DNA of 64,000 bases from Azolla caroliniana (GCA_043228905.1 JBHGNT010000011.1:2852001-2916000), one strand, 5' to 3'; positions 11,495 through 22,488 are shown, counted from the first letter of the stretch. Numbers and translations: made by a program. Notes: generated by a model not told the origin, from the letters alone.

Positions 11495-11928
11495 TATTGA
11501 GTGAACAAGCTCAACTGGATCCGGATCGGCTGAATAAGCCTGAGCCGGATCGATATCCGGATGGTATCCGGAAACAACCAGCCGGATCGGGGAGCCGGAT
11601 CGGAGAGCCGGATTCGAGTGGGAACCGAAAGCCTAGTAGTAGCCTAGACTACTAGGTAATCATTGTCTCGCAGTTAGTGTCAGTCGCACGTGTGAGCAAT
11701 GAAGTACCTGTTAATACTTTTGTCAGTACTTTATGGACTTGTATAAATAGTGCTATTTAGCACGTTGTATCTACAAAGTTTTAGAGTTAATTTTTTAATA
11801 TAGTTTTATGTTCTGCTCTCTCTGTCTCCTTTGTGTTTTTAAGCTTTTCCATTAAACCTTCATCTCATTTTCTGTTGCTATTCGGCTGAGCTGGTTCTGT
11901 CTGATGCTTCCGCACATTAACATTCACG
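11495..11928 (+). repeat. 5' LTR of A1
   Basis: 434 bp. The first dinucleotide is TA instead of TG (compare TGTTGAG at 16722) and the last base is G instead of A. TATAAATA box at 11742-11749. An inverted repeat CCTAGTAG...CTACTAGG lies about 90 bp upstream of the TATA box and recurs in the other plus-oriented A LTRs. Confidence 0.93.
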
Positions 11929-11946
11929 TGGTATCAGAGTGCGAGG
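11929..11946 (+). promoter_or_regulatory. Primer-binding site of A1
   Basis: TGGTATCAGAG directly follows the LTR. It is complementary to the 3' end of plant initiator tRNA-Met, the usual Copia minus-strand primer. The same motif follows the 5' LTR of A2 (24996) and, reversed, A3 (31409-31426, TGGTATCAAAG). Confidence 0.9.
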
Positions 11947-12006
11947 GTCGACATTTGCTTCCGTAGACGAACCCTAGAACCTGGTAACAACAAATAGAGA
12001 GAAGAT

Positions 12007-13000
12007 ATGGACAGATGATTGGTGAGTTCACTTCCAACAAAGAAGCTCGACTGGAGCAACTATGCATCCTGGTCATATAAAATGCACCAGTACCTGCTGG
12101 GGCATGGATATTGGAGCTTCGTGGAAGGAACAAATGAAGTAGCACTGGAGCCGTCACACAAAGACTTCCCGGTATGGGAGTAAGGAGCAAGTTGGGTATT
12201 GTACTGTCTCATGATCAAATGCTCAGCTACATCAAGGATGCAAAGACACCAAAGGAGGCCTGGGAAAATCTACAGAAGATTTTCACCGCAAGTACCACAG
12301 CTCGTAAGTTGCAGCTCTAGGAAGAGCTGAATAACATCCGGCAAAGAAACATGTCGGTTACGGACTACACCACCAAGATAAAGGAGATTTGCGATGCACT
12401 CGGGTCCATCAACGTGACGGTGGATGAAGACGAGATGGTACAAATTTGCCTCGGTGGTCTAGCGCAAAGGTACGGGCCAATCTGGATAACGATCTGCATT
12501 CGGGAGAAACCACTGTCCTTCTTCGACTTGCAATCGATGCTGATGGTCGAAGAAAACCATGTGAGTGGGTCAAGGACCACTCAATCGGACGGCCGGATGT
12601 TGTACACGTAGACAGATCGGCCCCATGTGGTGGACAAGGTGGGTCGGCACGCAATGGAGGCGGCCGACAAGAGCAGGACTGGAGGCACAGAGGTTGTGCC
12701 GACAACAGTTTTGGACCCTCCACAAGCAAGGGGAGTCAAAGCGGTGCCGGGAACCGGCAAGGAAAAGTCGACACGGAATGTTGGTACTGTGGCAAAAAGG
12801 GCCACAGGGAAAGCGAGTGCTGGAAAAAGCACGCCAATTCGGACAAATCCGGGTCCGGCAAAACCGGTCGGGAGAACTGGCAAAGCTCGCACTATGCGGA
12901 AAGATCGGAAGGATCTGGAACCGGGAAAACCAGTAAAGGGCCAGCCTTCGTGATGAAGCACAAGGCTAGCTCGATGAAGAACACTACTTGTGGATCGGAG
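12007..13000 (+). pseudogene. A1 gag remnant
   Basis: The start ATG at 12007 aligns with that of A2 (25088) and A3 (31330, minus), but the fourth codon is already TGA. The readable blocks are KLDWSNYASWSYKMHQYL (gag N-terminal module), LSYIKDAKTPKEAWENLQ, KEICDALGSINVTVDEDEM and, in another frame, the zinc knuckle CWYCGKKGHRESEC near 12780-12822. At least one frameshift separates the capsid-like part (12351-12611) from the zinc knuckle frame (12446-13252). Gag would form the virus-like particle and bind the element RNA; this copy cannot make it intact. Confidence 0.85.
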
Positions 13001-13767
13001 GAAGTATGGTACGTTGATTCTGGAGCGTCCAACCACATGACGAGCCATGAAGAGTGGTTCTCTTTTTTGGAGAAACCAGAACAACTAGGGATTGTCGAAA
13101 CCGGAGACGACACCCCTCACCCGATTGTGCATGTCGGAGAAGTCCCTTTAACCCATGTAGGACAAACGGGGAAGCTTATGAACGTACTACACGTTCCGAC
13201 TATCACAAAGAACCTGGTGTCAGTTGGGCAAATCGTCGACCAGGGGATGTAGGTGCGGTTTACGCACCTAGGGTGCTTCATCGAGGAAGAGGGCCGGATA
13301 ATTGCTCAAGGGTGCAGAGACGGGAGGATGTTCATCCTCAACACTAATGATGTCGGCACAACTATGTTTTCAAAAGGGTAGAAGGTCGAATCGGACATCG
13401 ACCTATGCCACAAGCGGATCAGCCACGTCAATTATTGGAGGCTTCAAGACCTGCAATTAAAACAAGTCGTTTTTGGTTTGCTGAAATTTAGCGGCCAGAA
13501 GGCCGAAATTTGTGAAACCTGCCAACTCGGGAAGCAACACTAGCTTCCATTCCCCACCGATCGAAACCGGAGCCATAACAAGTGCGATTTAATCCATTCT
13601 GATGTATGGAGACCGGCACAAAACATTAGTCTTGGCGGGAGTCGGTATTTCGTTATCTGCAGTCGGATGGCGAGAAGGAATACTTTTCCGGCAAATTCAA
13701 CAGTTATCTGCAGCAAAATGGAATTTGGAGAGAATTCAGCTGAAGGTACACACCGGAGCAAAATGGT
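13001..13767 (+). pseudogene. A1 protease, pre-integrase and integrase remnant
   Basis: The protease active site reads WYVDSGASNHMTS (13004-13042) with the DSG triad intact. The pre-integrase module and HSDVW integrase motif follow (near 13593). Compared with A2 26747-26872, about 125 bp carrying the FIDDYSRHTW stretch is missing, so SLGGSRYFV joins a later segment out of frame. Stops occur at 13250 and 13379. The integrase would be inactive. Confidence 0.85.
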
Positions 13768-15336
13768 GTGACCGAAAGGAAGAACCGGTCGATTGTCGAC
13801 GTGGCAAGGGCAATGTTGGAGGAGAAGAGCATGCCCCATTTCTACTGGGCCGAGGCGGTCCAGATAGCCGTCTACATCCAAAACCAGATCGGCGACAAGG
13901 AGTCAGCACATGAGTTGTATTTCGGGCGAAAACTGAATTTGAGACACCTTCGGATATTCGATAGCATAGCGTATGTGCATGTACCGGATGAGAAGCGGAG
14001 GAAGCTGGATCCGAAGTCAGAGAAATGCATTCTAGTCGGTTACTCACATGAGCAAAAGGGGTGTAAGTGCTATAACCCTCGGACTAAGCAGGTTCGAGTA
14101 AGCCAAGATGTTGAGTTTGATGAGACGGCATCATGGTACTCCTTACCAACTCCAACTCCCAACGAAGAACCGATTCCGAAAGATGAGGCTAGTGAGCCCG
14201 AGGAAGTCCAGGTAGAATATGAAGACTTCGGCACTTTAGAAGAGAGTCTGATCTCATTCCAGCTAAGTGGACCGAATGAGCGGCTGAGTCAGGATGACCA
14301 GTCAGATGAGGAACCGGCGAGTAGTGGAGACTCTTCACTCCTCTCCCCGCGCAAGGAATCAAGGAGACGGTTCACACGCAAAGAGAAGGGGAAGAAGAAG
14401 ATGCCGGAATACGAAACCGGCAACGTTGAGTCGGATCAGAGTGAATTTGATTCCGGAAAGGATGAAGGCAGATCTTCGGGAACGAGGTCTGACCTGGCCA
14501 AGAAGGGCCCCAAACCGGGTAATACCAAGTTACGCCAGTCTTCCCGCTTGAAGAACCCCATTACGCGATATAGGTACAATGAGTACATGGCGCATCATTA
14601 TGCGTTCATGACTAAGGTGGTGGAAGTGTGTGAGCCGGAGAGCTACGCAGAAGCGGCAAAGGACACAAAATGGCGTGCCGTTATGGAGGAAGAAATGCAG
14701 GCACTAGATGCCTACGACACATGGGACCTCGTTGACCCTCCCCGACACTATAAACCGATTGGTTGCAAATGGGTGTACAAGGTAAAGTACAATGTTGATG
14801 GTTCGGTTCACCGGTACAAGGCCCGGTTAGTGGCGAAGGGATACACACAGACCCAGGGAATCGATTACGAAGAGACCTTCGCCCCGGTAGCGAAGATGAC
14901 GACGGTTTGTGTGGTACTGTCGGTTGTTGCGGCAAGGGGGTCGCATCTTTACCAGAGGGACGTGAAGAATGCATTTCTTCAAGGTGATCTTGAAGAACTG
15001 GTCTATATGATCCAACCTCCCAGTTTTCAATCGGAGATGAACAAGTCGGCGGTGTGCCGACTCAAGAAGTCGCTTTACGGTCTGAAACAAGCCCCCCGAG
15101 CTTGGAATGCCAAGATCACACACCGGTTGCGTAAGATGGGGTTTGTGACCTCTAAATCCGACTCGTTGTTGTTCATCTGGCAAGGTCCCCACGGTCTGGT
15201 TTGCATCCTCCTTTACGTTGATGATTTAGTCATCACCGGACCCGGACTCAATGAAATCGGCCGAGTAAAGTCCCAGCTGTCGGATGCATTTGAAATGAAG
15301 AACCTCAGGGACATTCATTATTTACTTGGGATCTAG
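13768..15336 (+). pseudogene. A1 pol segment: integrase C-terminus, acidic/basic linker, reverse transcriptase
   Basis: A 522-codon uninterrupted frame, the longest in the element. It opens in the integrase (ERKNRSIVDVARAML, FYWAEAVQ, LRHLRIFDSIAYVHVPDEK, CILVGYSHEQKG). A charged spacer follows, including RRFTRKEKGKKK. The RVT_2 reverse transcriptase comes next: [60 protein letters not shown] and the catalytic LLYVDDLVITGP. The frame ends at TAG where A2 has an AAG codon (lysine). RT motifs are intact, but the protein lacks the rest of pol. Confidence 0.88.
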
Positions 15337-16535
15337 GTGATCCGAACCCCCCACGACATATTGCTCTCACAACGACACTATGTGTTGAATATGCTGTATA
15401 AGTTCGGTATGACGGAGTGCCAACCTGCGATGAGAAACGGTTTCGACAAATCGTCGGAAGCCTGATATACTTGACAATCACTCGACCCGACCTCAGTTAC
15501 CTGGTCGGAGTGATCAGCTAGTTCATGCAGAAGCCGACCGTCGAGCACCTTCAGTGCACACACCGGATACTCCGGTATGTGAGCGGCACGAAGGACCGGG
15601 AATTGTTATACCGGCAGGGTATAACCGAAGAAATAGTCGGATAAATAGATGCCGACTGGGCCGATGATGCATCGAATTGCCGATCCACCTCCGGTTACAT
15701 GTTTTCTCTGGGTAGCGCGGATGTTGCATGGAGCAGCAAAAAGCAGCCAACAGTGGCTCTGTCGAGCACTGAGGCTGAATACCGGGGCGCTACCAATGCC
15801 ACCTGTGAAGCCATCTGGCTTCGGCGACTGCTGCAAGACCTGCGGTTTGAGGTCCCAACCCCGATCCTGATCTATTGTGACAACATGAGCAGCATTCAGC
15901 TCGCAAAGAACCCCGTGTTCCATGCTCGGATGAAGCACATAGAAGTCCACTATCACTTTGTGCGTGAGTAGGTTTTGAGCGGTGAAGTAGAACTTCGGTA
16001 TGTTCAGACGGATCGGCAAGTTGCCGATATCTTCACCAAAGCGCTCGGATCGGACAGGTTGCAGCACTTCACCAAAATGCTTGGTGTTCAGCATCTCGAC
16101 GTGCTGCACTTGAGGGGGAGAAAAGGAAAGGGAACGGATGACAACAGACAAGGAGCCGTAGAGGAAGAAAGAACCAACAAAGGGGGAGACAAGAGGAAAA
16201 AGGAAGCCAAGCCGACCAAAGGAGTCGGCACATCCGAAAAGGTCAGAACAAGCGGCAGTGGTGGCAGAGCCAAGAAGGACAGAGCCGACCGGAAGAAAAC
16301 GGCCAAGACCCGAACGTGGTCTGGTGTGGTGAAGGGCCTGAAACTGGAAGACGAGTTGGAGAACACCGACTTGAACAAGAGTTGGAACGAATCGAAGGAA
16401 ACCGATTCGGTTCAAGATTCAGAGAAGTCGGATCAATTGAAGGTCAAGCGAACACGGACGCAGTGGAAGTCGATGCCAACACGAAGGAACCGACGGGTCG
16501 ACAAGCGCCAGAGCCGCAGCAACGTGGGAGCTTAA
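15337..16535 (+). pseudogene. A1 RNase H plus basic C-terminal extension
   Basis: After the stop, the frame continues with ILLSQRHYVLNMLYKFGMTEC. About 64 bp are then missing compared with A2 (the PISTPLDR segment). It goes on with [35 protein letters not shown] and [32 protein letters not shown] (RNase H core). From about 16117, after HLRGR, a ~140-residue Lys/Arg/Glu-rich tail continues in the same frame to a stop at 16533. It contains KTRTWSGVVKGL and RRNRRVDKRQSR. Copia pol normally ends near HLRG, so the tail is an extra module; the same module is found in A2 and A3. Confidence 0.85.
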
Positions 16536-16710
16536 ATGGGCCTGTTGAGCAAACAAGCTGACCAAGGAGGTCGAGGTGCGCAAAACCAGAAGGGTCGCGA
16601 AAACAGGACCGGACGAGGAACGCAAGCGAGGTGGAGCAACGCCAGAAGGAGCCGAGTAGAAGAACCGATTGTCGCGGACACTAACATCATGATCCGACCT
16701 CAAGTTAAGC

Positions 16711-16721
16711 TTGAGGGGGAG
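16711..16721 (+). promoter_or_regulatory. Polypurine tract of A1
   Basis: TTGAGGGGGAG lies directly before the TGTTGAG start of the 3' LTR; it would prime plus-strand synthesis. The identical tract precedes the 3' LTR of A2 (30001-30011). Confidence 0.85.
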
Positions 16722-17139
16722 TGTTGAGTGAGCAAGCTCAATCGGATCCTGATCGGTTGAATAAGCCTGAACCGGATCGACATCTGGCAGGATGAGCCGA
16801 ATCGGTATCCGGAAACAACCGACCGGATTGGGGAGCCGGAAGCCTAGTAGTAGCCTAGACTACTAGGTAATCATTGTCTCGCAGTTAGTGTCAATCGCAT
16901 GTGTGAGCATTGAAGTACCTGTCAATACTTCTGTCAATCCTTTATGGACTTGTATAAATAGTGTTGTTTAGCACGTTGTATCTACAGAGTTTTAGAGTTA
17001 ATTTTTTAATATAGTTTTATGTTCTTCTCTCTTTGTCTCCTTTGTGTTTTTAAGCTTTTCCATTAAACCTCCATCTCATTTTTTGTTGCTATCCGGCTGA
17101 GCTGGTTCTCTCTAACGCTTCTGCACATTAACATTCACA
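16722..17139 (+). repeat. 3' LTR of A1
   Basis: 418 bp, TGTTGAG...TTCACA, with the same TATAAATA and CCTAGTAG/CTACTAGG inverted repeat as the 5' copy. It differs from the 5' LTR by many substitutions and by short indels in the GGATCGG-rich U3 start. Confidence 0.93.
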
Positions 17140-17467
17140 CATTCCAACTATAGCGCAGTGTTGCGAATTTTTGACTTGGATTGAGTCAGAATGTCGAGCC
17201 AAATATTGCCATAAATGTGATTGATGAGGGGTCACGTGGTAAAATGCACCCAAATCCAGGAGCCATGTGCTCGATTCCTCAGTCATAAGCAGAATTTCCG
17301 ACTCGACTGAGTTCTCTATAAACAGGATGTTTGGATCATCCGTGAGTACTTCAATTGAAGAGCCAATATAGTTTACCTCCTTATGCTAGCCACTCTTCTG
17401 ATAAGTTAGATGAGTTTTATCATTTTTGGTTTTGAGTGCACGACAGTCGGCTTTAACATGTCCACGT
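17140..17467 (-). pseudogene. Copia element B remnant: protease and second half of gag zinc knuckle
   Basis: The minus strand reads the His/Cys half of a CCHC zinc knuckle (GHVKADC) near 17440-17460, then KNDKTHL and, at about 17250-17290, the protease site WLLDLGAFYHVTPHQS, where the expected DSG appears as DLG. The left edge is the A1 insertion (TSD CATTC at 17140-17144); the right edge is the 1.19 kb insertion that cuts the zinc knuckle. Confidence 0.75.
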
Positions 17468-18658
17468 TGTCGTGAAGATTTTCGGCAACGGTGTGAAAAT
17501 TGAATGGAATGTACAAAATCAAGTGTGGTTCTTCACACACAATATGAAACAATAATAGTGAAGATATTATTTTATATTAGTTTAATATCTTGGTACAAAA
17601 AGATGGATGTCTTCAAGAGCTTCTGAATACATTTTACTACATGTGAAATGGACAACTTAGTGTCAAGTTATGTGAGTGTGAAGTCTGAGAAGAAGAAGAG
17701 GAAAACAAAATTGTGAGATATCCCACATAGATAAGACACCATCAAGAATCAAGAGTATATAAGTAGAGCCATATCTCTTTACATTTCATTTGTGTGTTAG
17801 GAGCACAAAAAGGTTGGGTTATTTAACTTGGACGAATGGATGCCGCCAAGTTGTTGAAAATTGTTTTGGAGAACTGGAACCGGAACGGACAAACGGCGAC
17901 GGAACCGAAACCGGAACGGGCCAGATGCATCCGAACCGGACGAAATGCGGATCAAATGCGGATCGAACCGGTCGAGATCGAACAAACGAATTGGTCGAGT
18001 CGATTGAATAGGTTGATCGCAACGCACGGTGTCTTGAAGATTTTTTGGTGTGAAACGAACAAAATTGTCTAACGATTCCATCGGGTCATTGGAGATCAAA
18101 GGAAGATATAATATGCAGTTAAACATTTGTAAATACAAGACTAAAACCTTGTGTTTATAGGGGTGTAAGTAAGAATTTGAACCTTGCACCTCCTACATAA
18201 GGAACCACATGACTTGCCACTAAGCTAAGTCATGACTTTAGAGTTATATTTTTATCATTGTACTTTTCATATGTAAAATCTTATACATGAGAACTTAGAT
18301 GAGTGACATGGCAAACATGCATTGCATGCATTTCATGCGTTACGTGCATGTCTTGCACCCTCCCATGCATCATGGGGGGATCTATAAAAGAATGGAGATC
18401 AAGCAAGATGGGACTAATGAAGAAATTGGGGAAGAAATTAATAATAATAAAAATAAACAAGTTATCCTAATGGTGATGCATCTTGTCTCTCAAATCTAAA
18501 GTCAAGGGTTTAATCTCAATCTCTCTCTCCATATCAATCTCTCTTAATCTATCTTAAATCCTTTCTCGCTAAAGCTAGTGCAAACTTCAAATCCTTCCGG
18601 TCTAGGACCCCGGCGGTTCCGCCTCACGATCCGACATAGTGACGGATTTTTCACGACA
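17468..18658. mobile_element. 1.19-kb inserted element with TGTCGTGAA/TTCACGACA termini
   Basis: The ends are perfect 9-bp inverted repeats (TGTCGTGAA at 17468, TTCACGACA ending 18658) and the flanks ACGT/ACGC give a probable 4-bp target-site duplication with one transition. It interrupts the zinc-knuckle codons of element B gag; the reading frame is seamless if it is removed. Inside are TATATAA at 17751, a block of GGAACCGGAAC-type repeats (17875-17960) and a tRNA-like SINE. No coding frame is recognised. The TG...CA ends suggest a solo LTR or a small LTR derivative; a DNA transposon is possible. Confidence 0.6.
18130..18235 (-). mobile_element. tRNA-derived SINE-like sequence
   Basis: The minus strand carries a pol III A-box-like TTAGCTTAGTGGCAAG (plus 18213-18228) and, about 30 nt downstream, a B box GGTTCAAATTC (18173-18183), the spacing of a tRNA promoter. 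No cloverleaf with a 3' CCA-proximal acceptor is evident, so it is SINE-like rather than a tRNA gene. Confidence 0.55.
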
Positions 18659-19418
18659 ACGCTTCTTGCAAGAGTTGCATGTTCGGCTATCCCTAGACTT
18701 GCTCTGGCTTCATAAATTTATCGGCGTCCAGGAAGAATTTCTTCCTCGGTTGTTCGGTTAGTCAGCCGAACCTTCTACTACAAAAGCATCCTTGGTCGTG
18801 TCGTGAACGAAAGATCTCCTCCGAGCATCTTCAATAAATATTGAGCTCTTTGATTTGGAGTAGCTTACAGCCGTTACGGATACGTTGCACACCGTGGTGA
18901 CATAAGTTTCACAGGAGTAAGGCAGACTGCTCATTAGTACAAGAGCTTTCAGCTTGTCTTCTATGGTGACTCCTTAAGCCGACAATTGGGAACTCAAATT
19001 TTCATATTCATTGATGTGTGCATGGACCAAGTCAGACTCTTTCATCCGAAGATTGTAGAGGCTCCATATCAGATATATATTTGTTGTGGTGACCTTCTTT
19101 TCATAAGTGCCCGATAGTGTCTTCCAGAGATGCAAGGCAATTGAACAAGATTGCACTGTGAAGTACACTGACTCCGACAAGTGTATCCAAATGGTGGCCC
19201 GGACAATTCGATCTAATTTTGTCCACTCATTCGGCTTGTACTCCTCTAGAGAATTTTCAAATTTGATCCGATTTATCTTACCTTTGACGATCATATAGTC
19301 CTACATTAGTTCCTTCCAGAAGTTGAAGTTCGACCTATCGAACTTCCTTACTCTCGTTTTGGATGAGCCGGATGTTTATGCCATCTGTGTTGGCTTTGGG
19401 AGGCTTTGTCTGGAGTTG
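18659..19418 (-). pseudogene. Copia element B gag remnant
   Basis: The minus strand, from an ATG near 19383, reads KFDRSNFNFWKELM, then WTKLDRIVRATIWIHLSESVYF, HLWKTLSGTYEKK, LYNLRMKESDLVHAHINEY (18974-19294) and EDKLKALVLMSSLP. This is the UBN2-type Copia capsid region. Close to 18670 it gives the first two Cys residues of the zinc knuckle, which is then cut by the inserted element at 17468-18658. One or two stops are present. The right edge at 19414-19418 (AGTTG) is the insertion site of A3. Confidence 0.82.
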
Positions 19419-19522
19419 TGTGAAAGTTAGCATGTAGAAGCTTATGCCAAACCGGCTCTGCCGGATAGTAGCAGTAAAGAGAAGAAGGTTTAATGGAACC
19501 TTAACACAGAGAATAAGCATAC

Positions 19523-19563
<41 letters not shown>

Positions 19564-19875
19564 ACATAAACCTCTATTCAAAATAATACTTTCAATATTA
19601 TGTCCATAGAATGTGCTCAGAGAGCACTTTTATACATGTCCATAAAGGACTAATAGAAGTACTGACAAGTGCTTCAATGCTCACATGAGCAACTATCACT
19701 AACTCCCAAAAATATGCCTACGTATTAGGCTGGATCCGTAAGCCTTTAACGGCCTACCGGTTTCAATCCGATCCGGGTCTCCGATCCAGCTCCTGGTTTC
19801 GAATATCATCCGGACACTGATCCAGCTCTGGCTTATTCAGCTGATCCGGATCCGGTTGAGCTTGCTTGCTCAACA
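19419..19875 (-). repeat. 3' LTR of A3
   Basis: 457 bp. On the plus strand it starts TGTGAAAGTTAGCATG and ends TTGCTTGCTCAACA. A (GA)n tract at 19528-19559 lengthens it relative to the 5' LTR. It carries the TATAAAAG-type box on the minus strand near 19630. Confidence 0.92.
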
Positions 19876-21751
19876 CTCCCCATCAAACTCAACTTGAGGT
19901 CGGATCGTGGTGTTAGTGTCTACAGTAGCCGGTCCTTTCCTCCAGCCCCTTCTGGCATCCTCCCGCCTTGCTCGCGCTCCTCGTCCGGTCTGGTACTGCA
20001 CACCTCGACCTCCTTGGTCGACTTGTTTGCTCAACAAGCCCATTTAACCTCCTTCGTTGTTATGACTCCGGCACTTGTCGACCCGTCGTCTCCTCCGTGT
20101 TGGCGTCGACTTCCGCTACGTTCCTGTCCGCTTGGCCTTAAGAAGATCTAGCTCTTCCAAATCCATCTCTTGAACCGAATCGGCTGTCTTCGATTCGTTC
20201 TAGCTCTTGTCCGAATCGGTCACTTCCGATTCATTCCAGCTCTTGTCCGAGTTGGTGTTCTCCAACTCGTCTCCGGTTTTCAGACCCTTCACCACATCAG
20301 ACCACAACCGAGTCTTGGCCTTCTTCTTCTGTCCTTTTTGACTTTGCCGCCACTGCCACTTGCTCCGACTTGTTCGGATGTGCCGACTCCTTCGGTCGGC
20401 TCGGCTTCCTTTTTCTGCTTATCTCCTCCCTTGGTTCTTTCTTCCTCACCGGTTCCTTGTCCAGTGCCATCCGTTCCCATTCATGTTCTTCCCCTCAAGT
20501 GCGGCACATCGAGATGTTGTAGGCCAAGCATCACCGAAAAGTGTTGCAACTTGTCCGACCCAAGCGGCTTGGTGAAAATGTCGGCAACCTGCCGATCCGT
20601 GTGAACATACCGAAGTTCAACTTCACCACTCAGGACCCGCTCATGAACAAATTGATAATGCACTTCTATGTGCTTTGTCCAAGCACGGAACACTGGGTTC
20701 TTGGCGAGCTATATGTTGCTCATTTTGTCATAGTGGATCGGGATCGGGGTCGGCACCTCGATACGGAGGTCACGCAGTAGTCGCCGAAGCCAGATGGCTT
20801 CATAGGTGGCAATGGTGGCGCCCTAGTATTCAGCCTTAGTGCTCGACATAGCCACTATTGGTTGCTTTTTGTTGCTCCATGCAACAGTCGCGCTACCAAG
20901 AGAAAACATGTAACCGAAGGTGGATCGGCGATCCGATGCATCACCAACCCAGTTGACATCTATGTATCTGACTAGCTCTTCAGTTATACCATGCCGGTAT
21001 AATAGTCCCCGGTCCTTCGTGCCGCTCACATATCGCAATTATATTCGATGCGCGCACTGAAGGTCTCCACGGTTGGCTTCTGCATGAACTGGTTGATCAT
21101 TCCAACTAGATAATTGATGTCGGGTCGGGTGATTGTCAAGTAGATAAGGCTTCCGACAATTTGTCTGAACCGTTTCTCATCGCAGGTCGGTCCGGAGTCG
21201 AGACGTAGCTTCAGGTTCCGGTCCAAGGGTGTGGAGATCGGTTGGCATTCAATCATGCCAAACTTGTACAACATATTCAACACATAATGGCGTTGTGAGA
21301 GCAATATGCCATCGGGGGTTCGGATCACCTCGATCCCAAGAAAATAATGTAGGTCCCCCAGGTCCTTCATTTCAAATGCGTCCGACAGCTAGGACTTCAC
21401 CCGGCTGATTTCAACATGTCCGGGTTCGACGATGACTAAATCATCTACATAAAGAAAAATGCAAACCAAATTGTCCAGACCGTACCGGATGAACAATGAA
21501 GAGTCCGACTTTGAGGCCGCAAACCCCATCTTATGTAGCTGCTGCATGATCTTCACATTCCAAGCTCGAGGGGCTTGCTTTAGACCGTAGAGCGACTTCT
21601 TGAGTTGGCACACTGCCGACTTGTTCATCTCCAATTGGAAACCGGGGGGTTGGATCATATAGACCCGTTCTTCAAGGTCACCTTGAAGAAACACATTCTT
21701 CATGTCCATTTGGTGAAGATGTCATCCCCTTGCTGCAGCAACTACCAGTAC
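19876..21751 (-). pseudogene. A3 pol 3' part: RT, RNase H and basic tail
   Basis: The minus strand reads DMKNVFLQGDLEERVYM, LKKSLYGLKQAPRAWN and LYVDDLVIVEPG (21389-21709). FEMKDLGDLHYFLGIEVIRT and GSLIYLTITRPDINY follow (21026-21370), then DVNWVGDASDRRST, AMSSTKAEY, TKHIEVHYQFVHERVLSGEVELRY and HLRGR (20481-21038). The tail region (19990-20480) shows the same Lys-rich and Arg-rich modules as A1 and A2, but it is cut by a stop right after HLRGRT. The RT catalytic Asp pair is retained; the frame is not. Confidence 0.85.
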
Positions 21752-22488
21752 TGTTAGGAAACAGGTTCCTCCGGATGGGAAGTGAGAAGAACAGTGCTGA
21801 TGAGCAAATTCAGCTGAGGCCGAATCCAGATGACGAGTACCCGGCAAGAGCCGGATGGTGAAGACCCGGTGAGAACAGGATGTGGAGTACCCAGCAAGAG
21901 CCGGATAGTGAAGACCCGGTGAGAACCGGATGACGAGTGCCCGACAAGAGCCGGATGGTGAAGGCCCGGTGAGAACCGGATGACGAGTGCCCGGTAAGAG
22001 CTGGATGATGCAAGCCCGGTGAGGAGTGCTCACTGGATGAAAGGGACATATTCGTAAATATGTTCCTGAGAGTCCATTGGGACTATATTTGTAAATGACT
22101 GAAAAGTCATATTAGTATAAATATGACTTAGGGCAAACTTAGTATGTGTGTTGTTGTCATTCTTGTTGGTGCAAGATTTGAGTGCATAACTGTGTACAGA
22201 GAGAGAGAGAGAGGAAGAGGTCGTTGCCTCTGTTGTAATTGCCACCTATGGCGAAGATAGCAAGCTCGAGGTCGTTGCCCCGGTGCTTTACTATTGTACA
22301 TTCTGATATAGTGATAGTTTGCAGTCTCTGGGCTGCCGTGGTTTTCTCCCAATTTGGGTTTTTTCCACGTTAACATCCTGTGTACTCCTCTCTTCACTGT
22401 GTCGTGCGTTCATTACCCGTTTTCTGTGTTTTATCCTAGGCTCGGTTGTGGCCGAGCGTTGTTCATCGGGAGCGTGTATTCCTGTTGA
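21752..22488 (+). mobile_element. Solo LTR D inserted in the RT gene of A3
   Basis: 737 bp bounded by an exact 5-bp target-site duplication AGTAC (21747-21751 and 22489-22493). It starts TGTTAGGAAACAGG; the 3' end reads CCTGTTGA, not the usual CA. TATAAATA at 22116-22123, and the GTGGTTTTCTCCCAATTTGG / TTTTCCACGTTAAC pattern near the end. A 50-bp minisatellite fills part of U3. The RT reading of A3 is continuous across the site once the LTR is removed. Confidence 0.9.
21830..22030. repeat. 50-bp minisatellite, about four copies, inside solo LTR D
   Basis: AAGAGCCGGATGGTGAAG recurs at 21846, 21896, 21946 and (diverged) 21996, an exact 50-bp period. Confidence 0.93.

Larger units (their letters stand above)
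11495..17139 (+). mobile_element. Ty1/Copia retrotransposon A1, complete but decayed
   Basis: 5645 bp with two LTRs (11495-11928 and 16722-17139), a primer-binding site directly after the 5' LTR (11929-11946, complementary to initiator tRNA-Met), gag, protease, integrase, RT and RNase H in Copia order, and a polypurine tract before the 3' LTR (16711-16721). The 5-bp target-site duplication CATTC is intact on both sides (11490-11494, 17140-17144). The target is minus-strand element B, whose gag/protease homology continues at 17140. Coding capacity is lost through stops, a ~125-bp deletion in integrase and a ~64-bp deletion after RT. The two LTRs differ at many sites, so the insertion is not recent. 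Confidence 0.95.

Noticed and set aside
12581-13084. 167-codon open frame on the minus strand of A1
   Set aside because: Mirror of the gag/zinc-knuckle coding region; the plus strand has the recognisable motifs.
18130-18235. A/B box sequence considered as a true tRNA gene
   Set aside because: No convincing acceptor stem or anticodon arm and it sits within a transposon; SINE-like is the better reading.
21830-22030. Regularly spaced 50-bp repeats considered as a CRISPR array
   Set aside because: Contiguous tandem units without unique spacers, inside an LTR of a plant retrotransposon.
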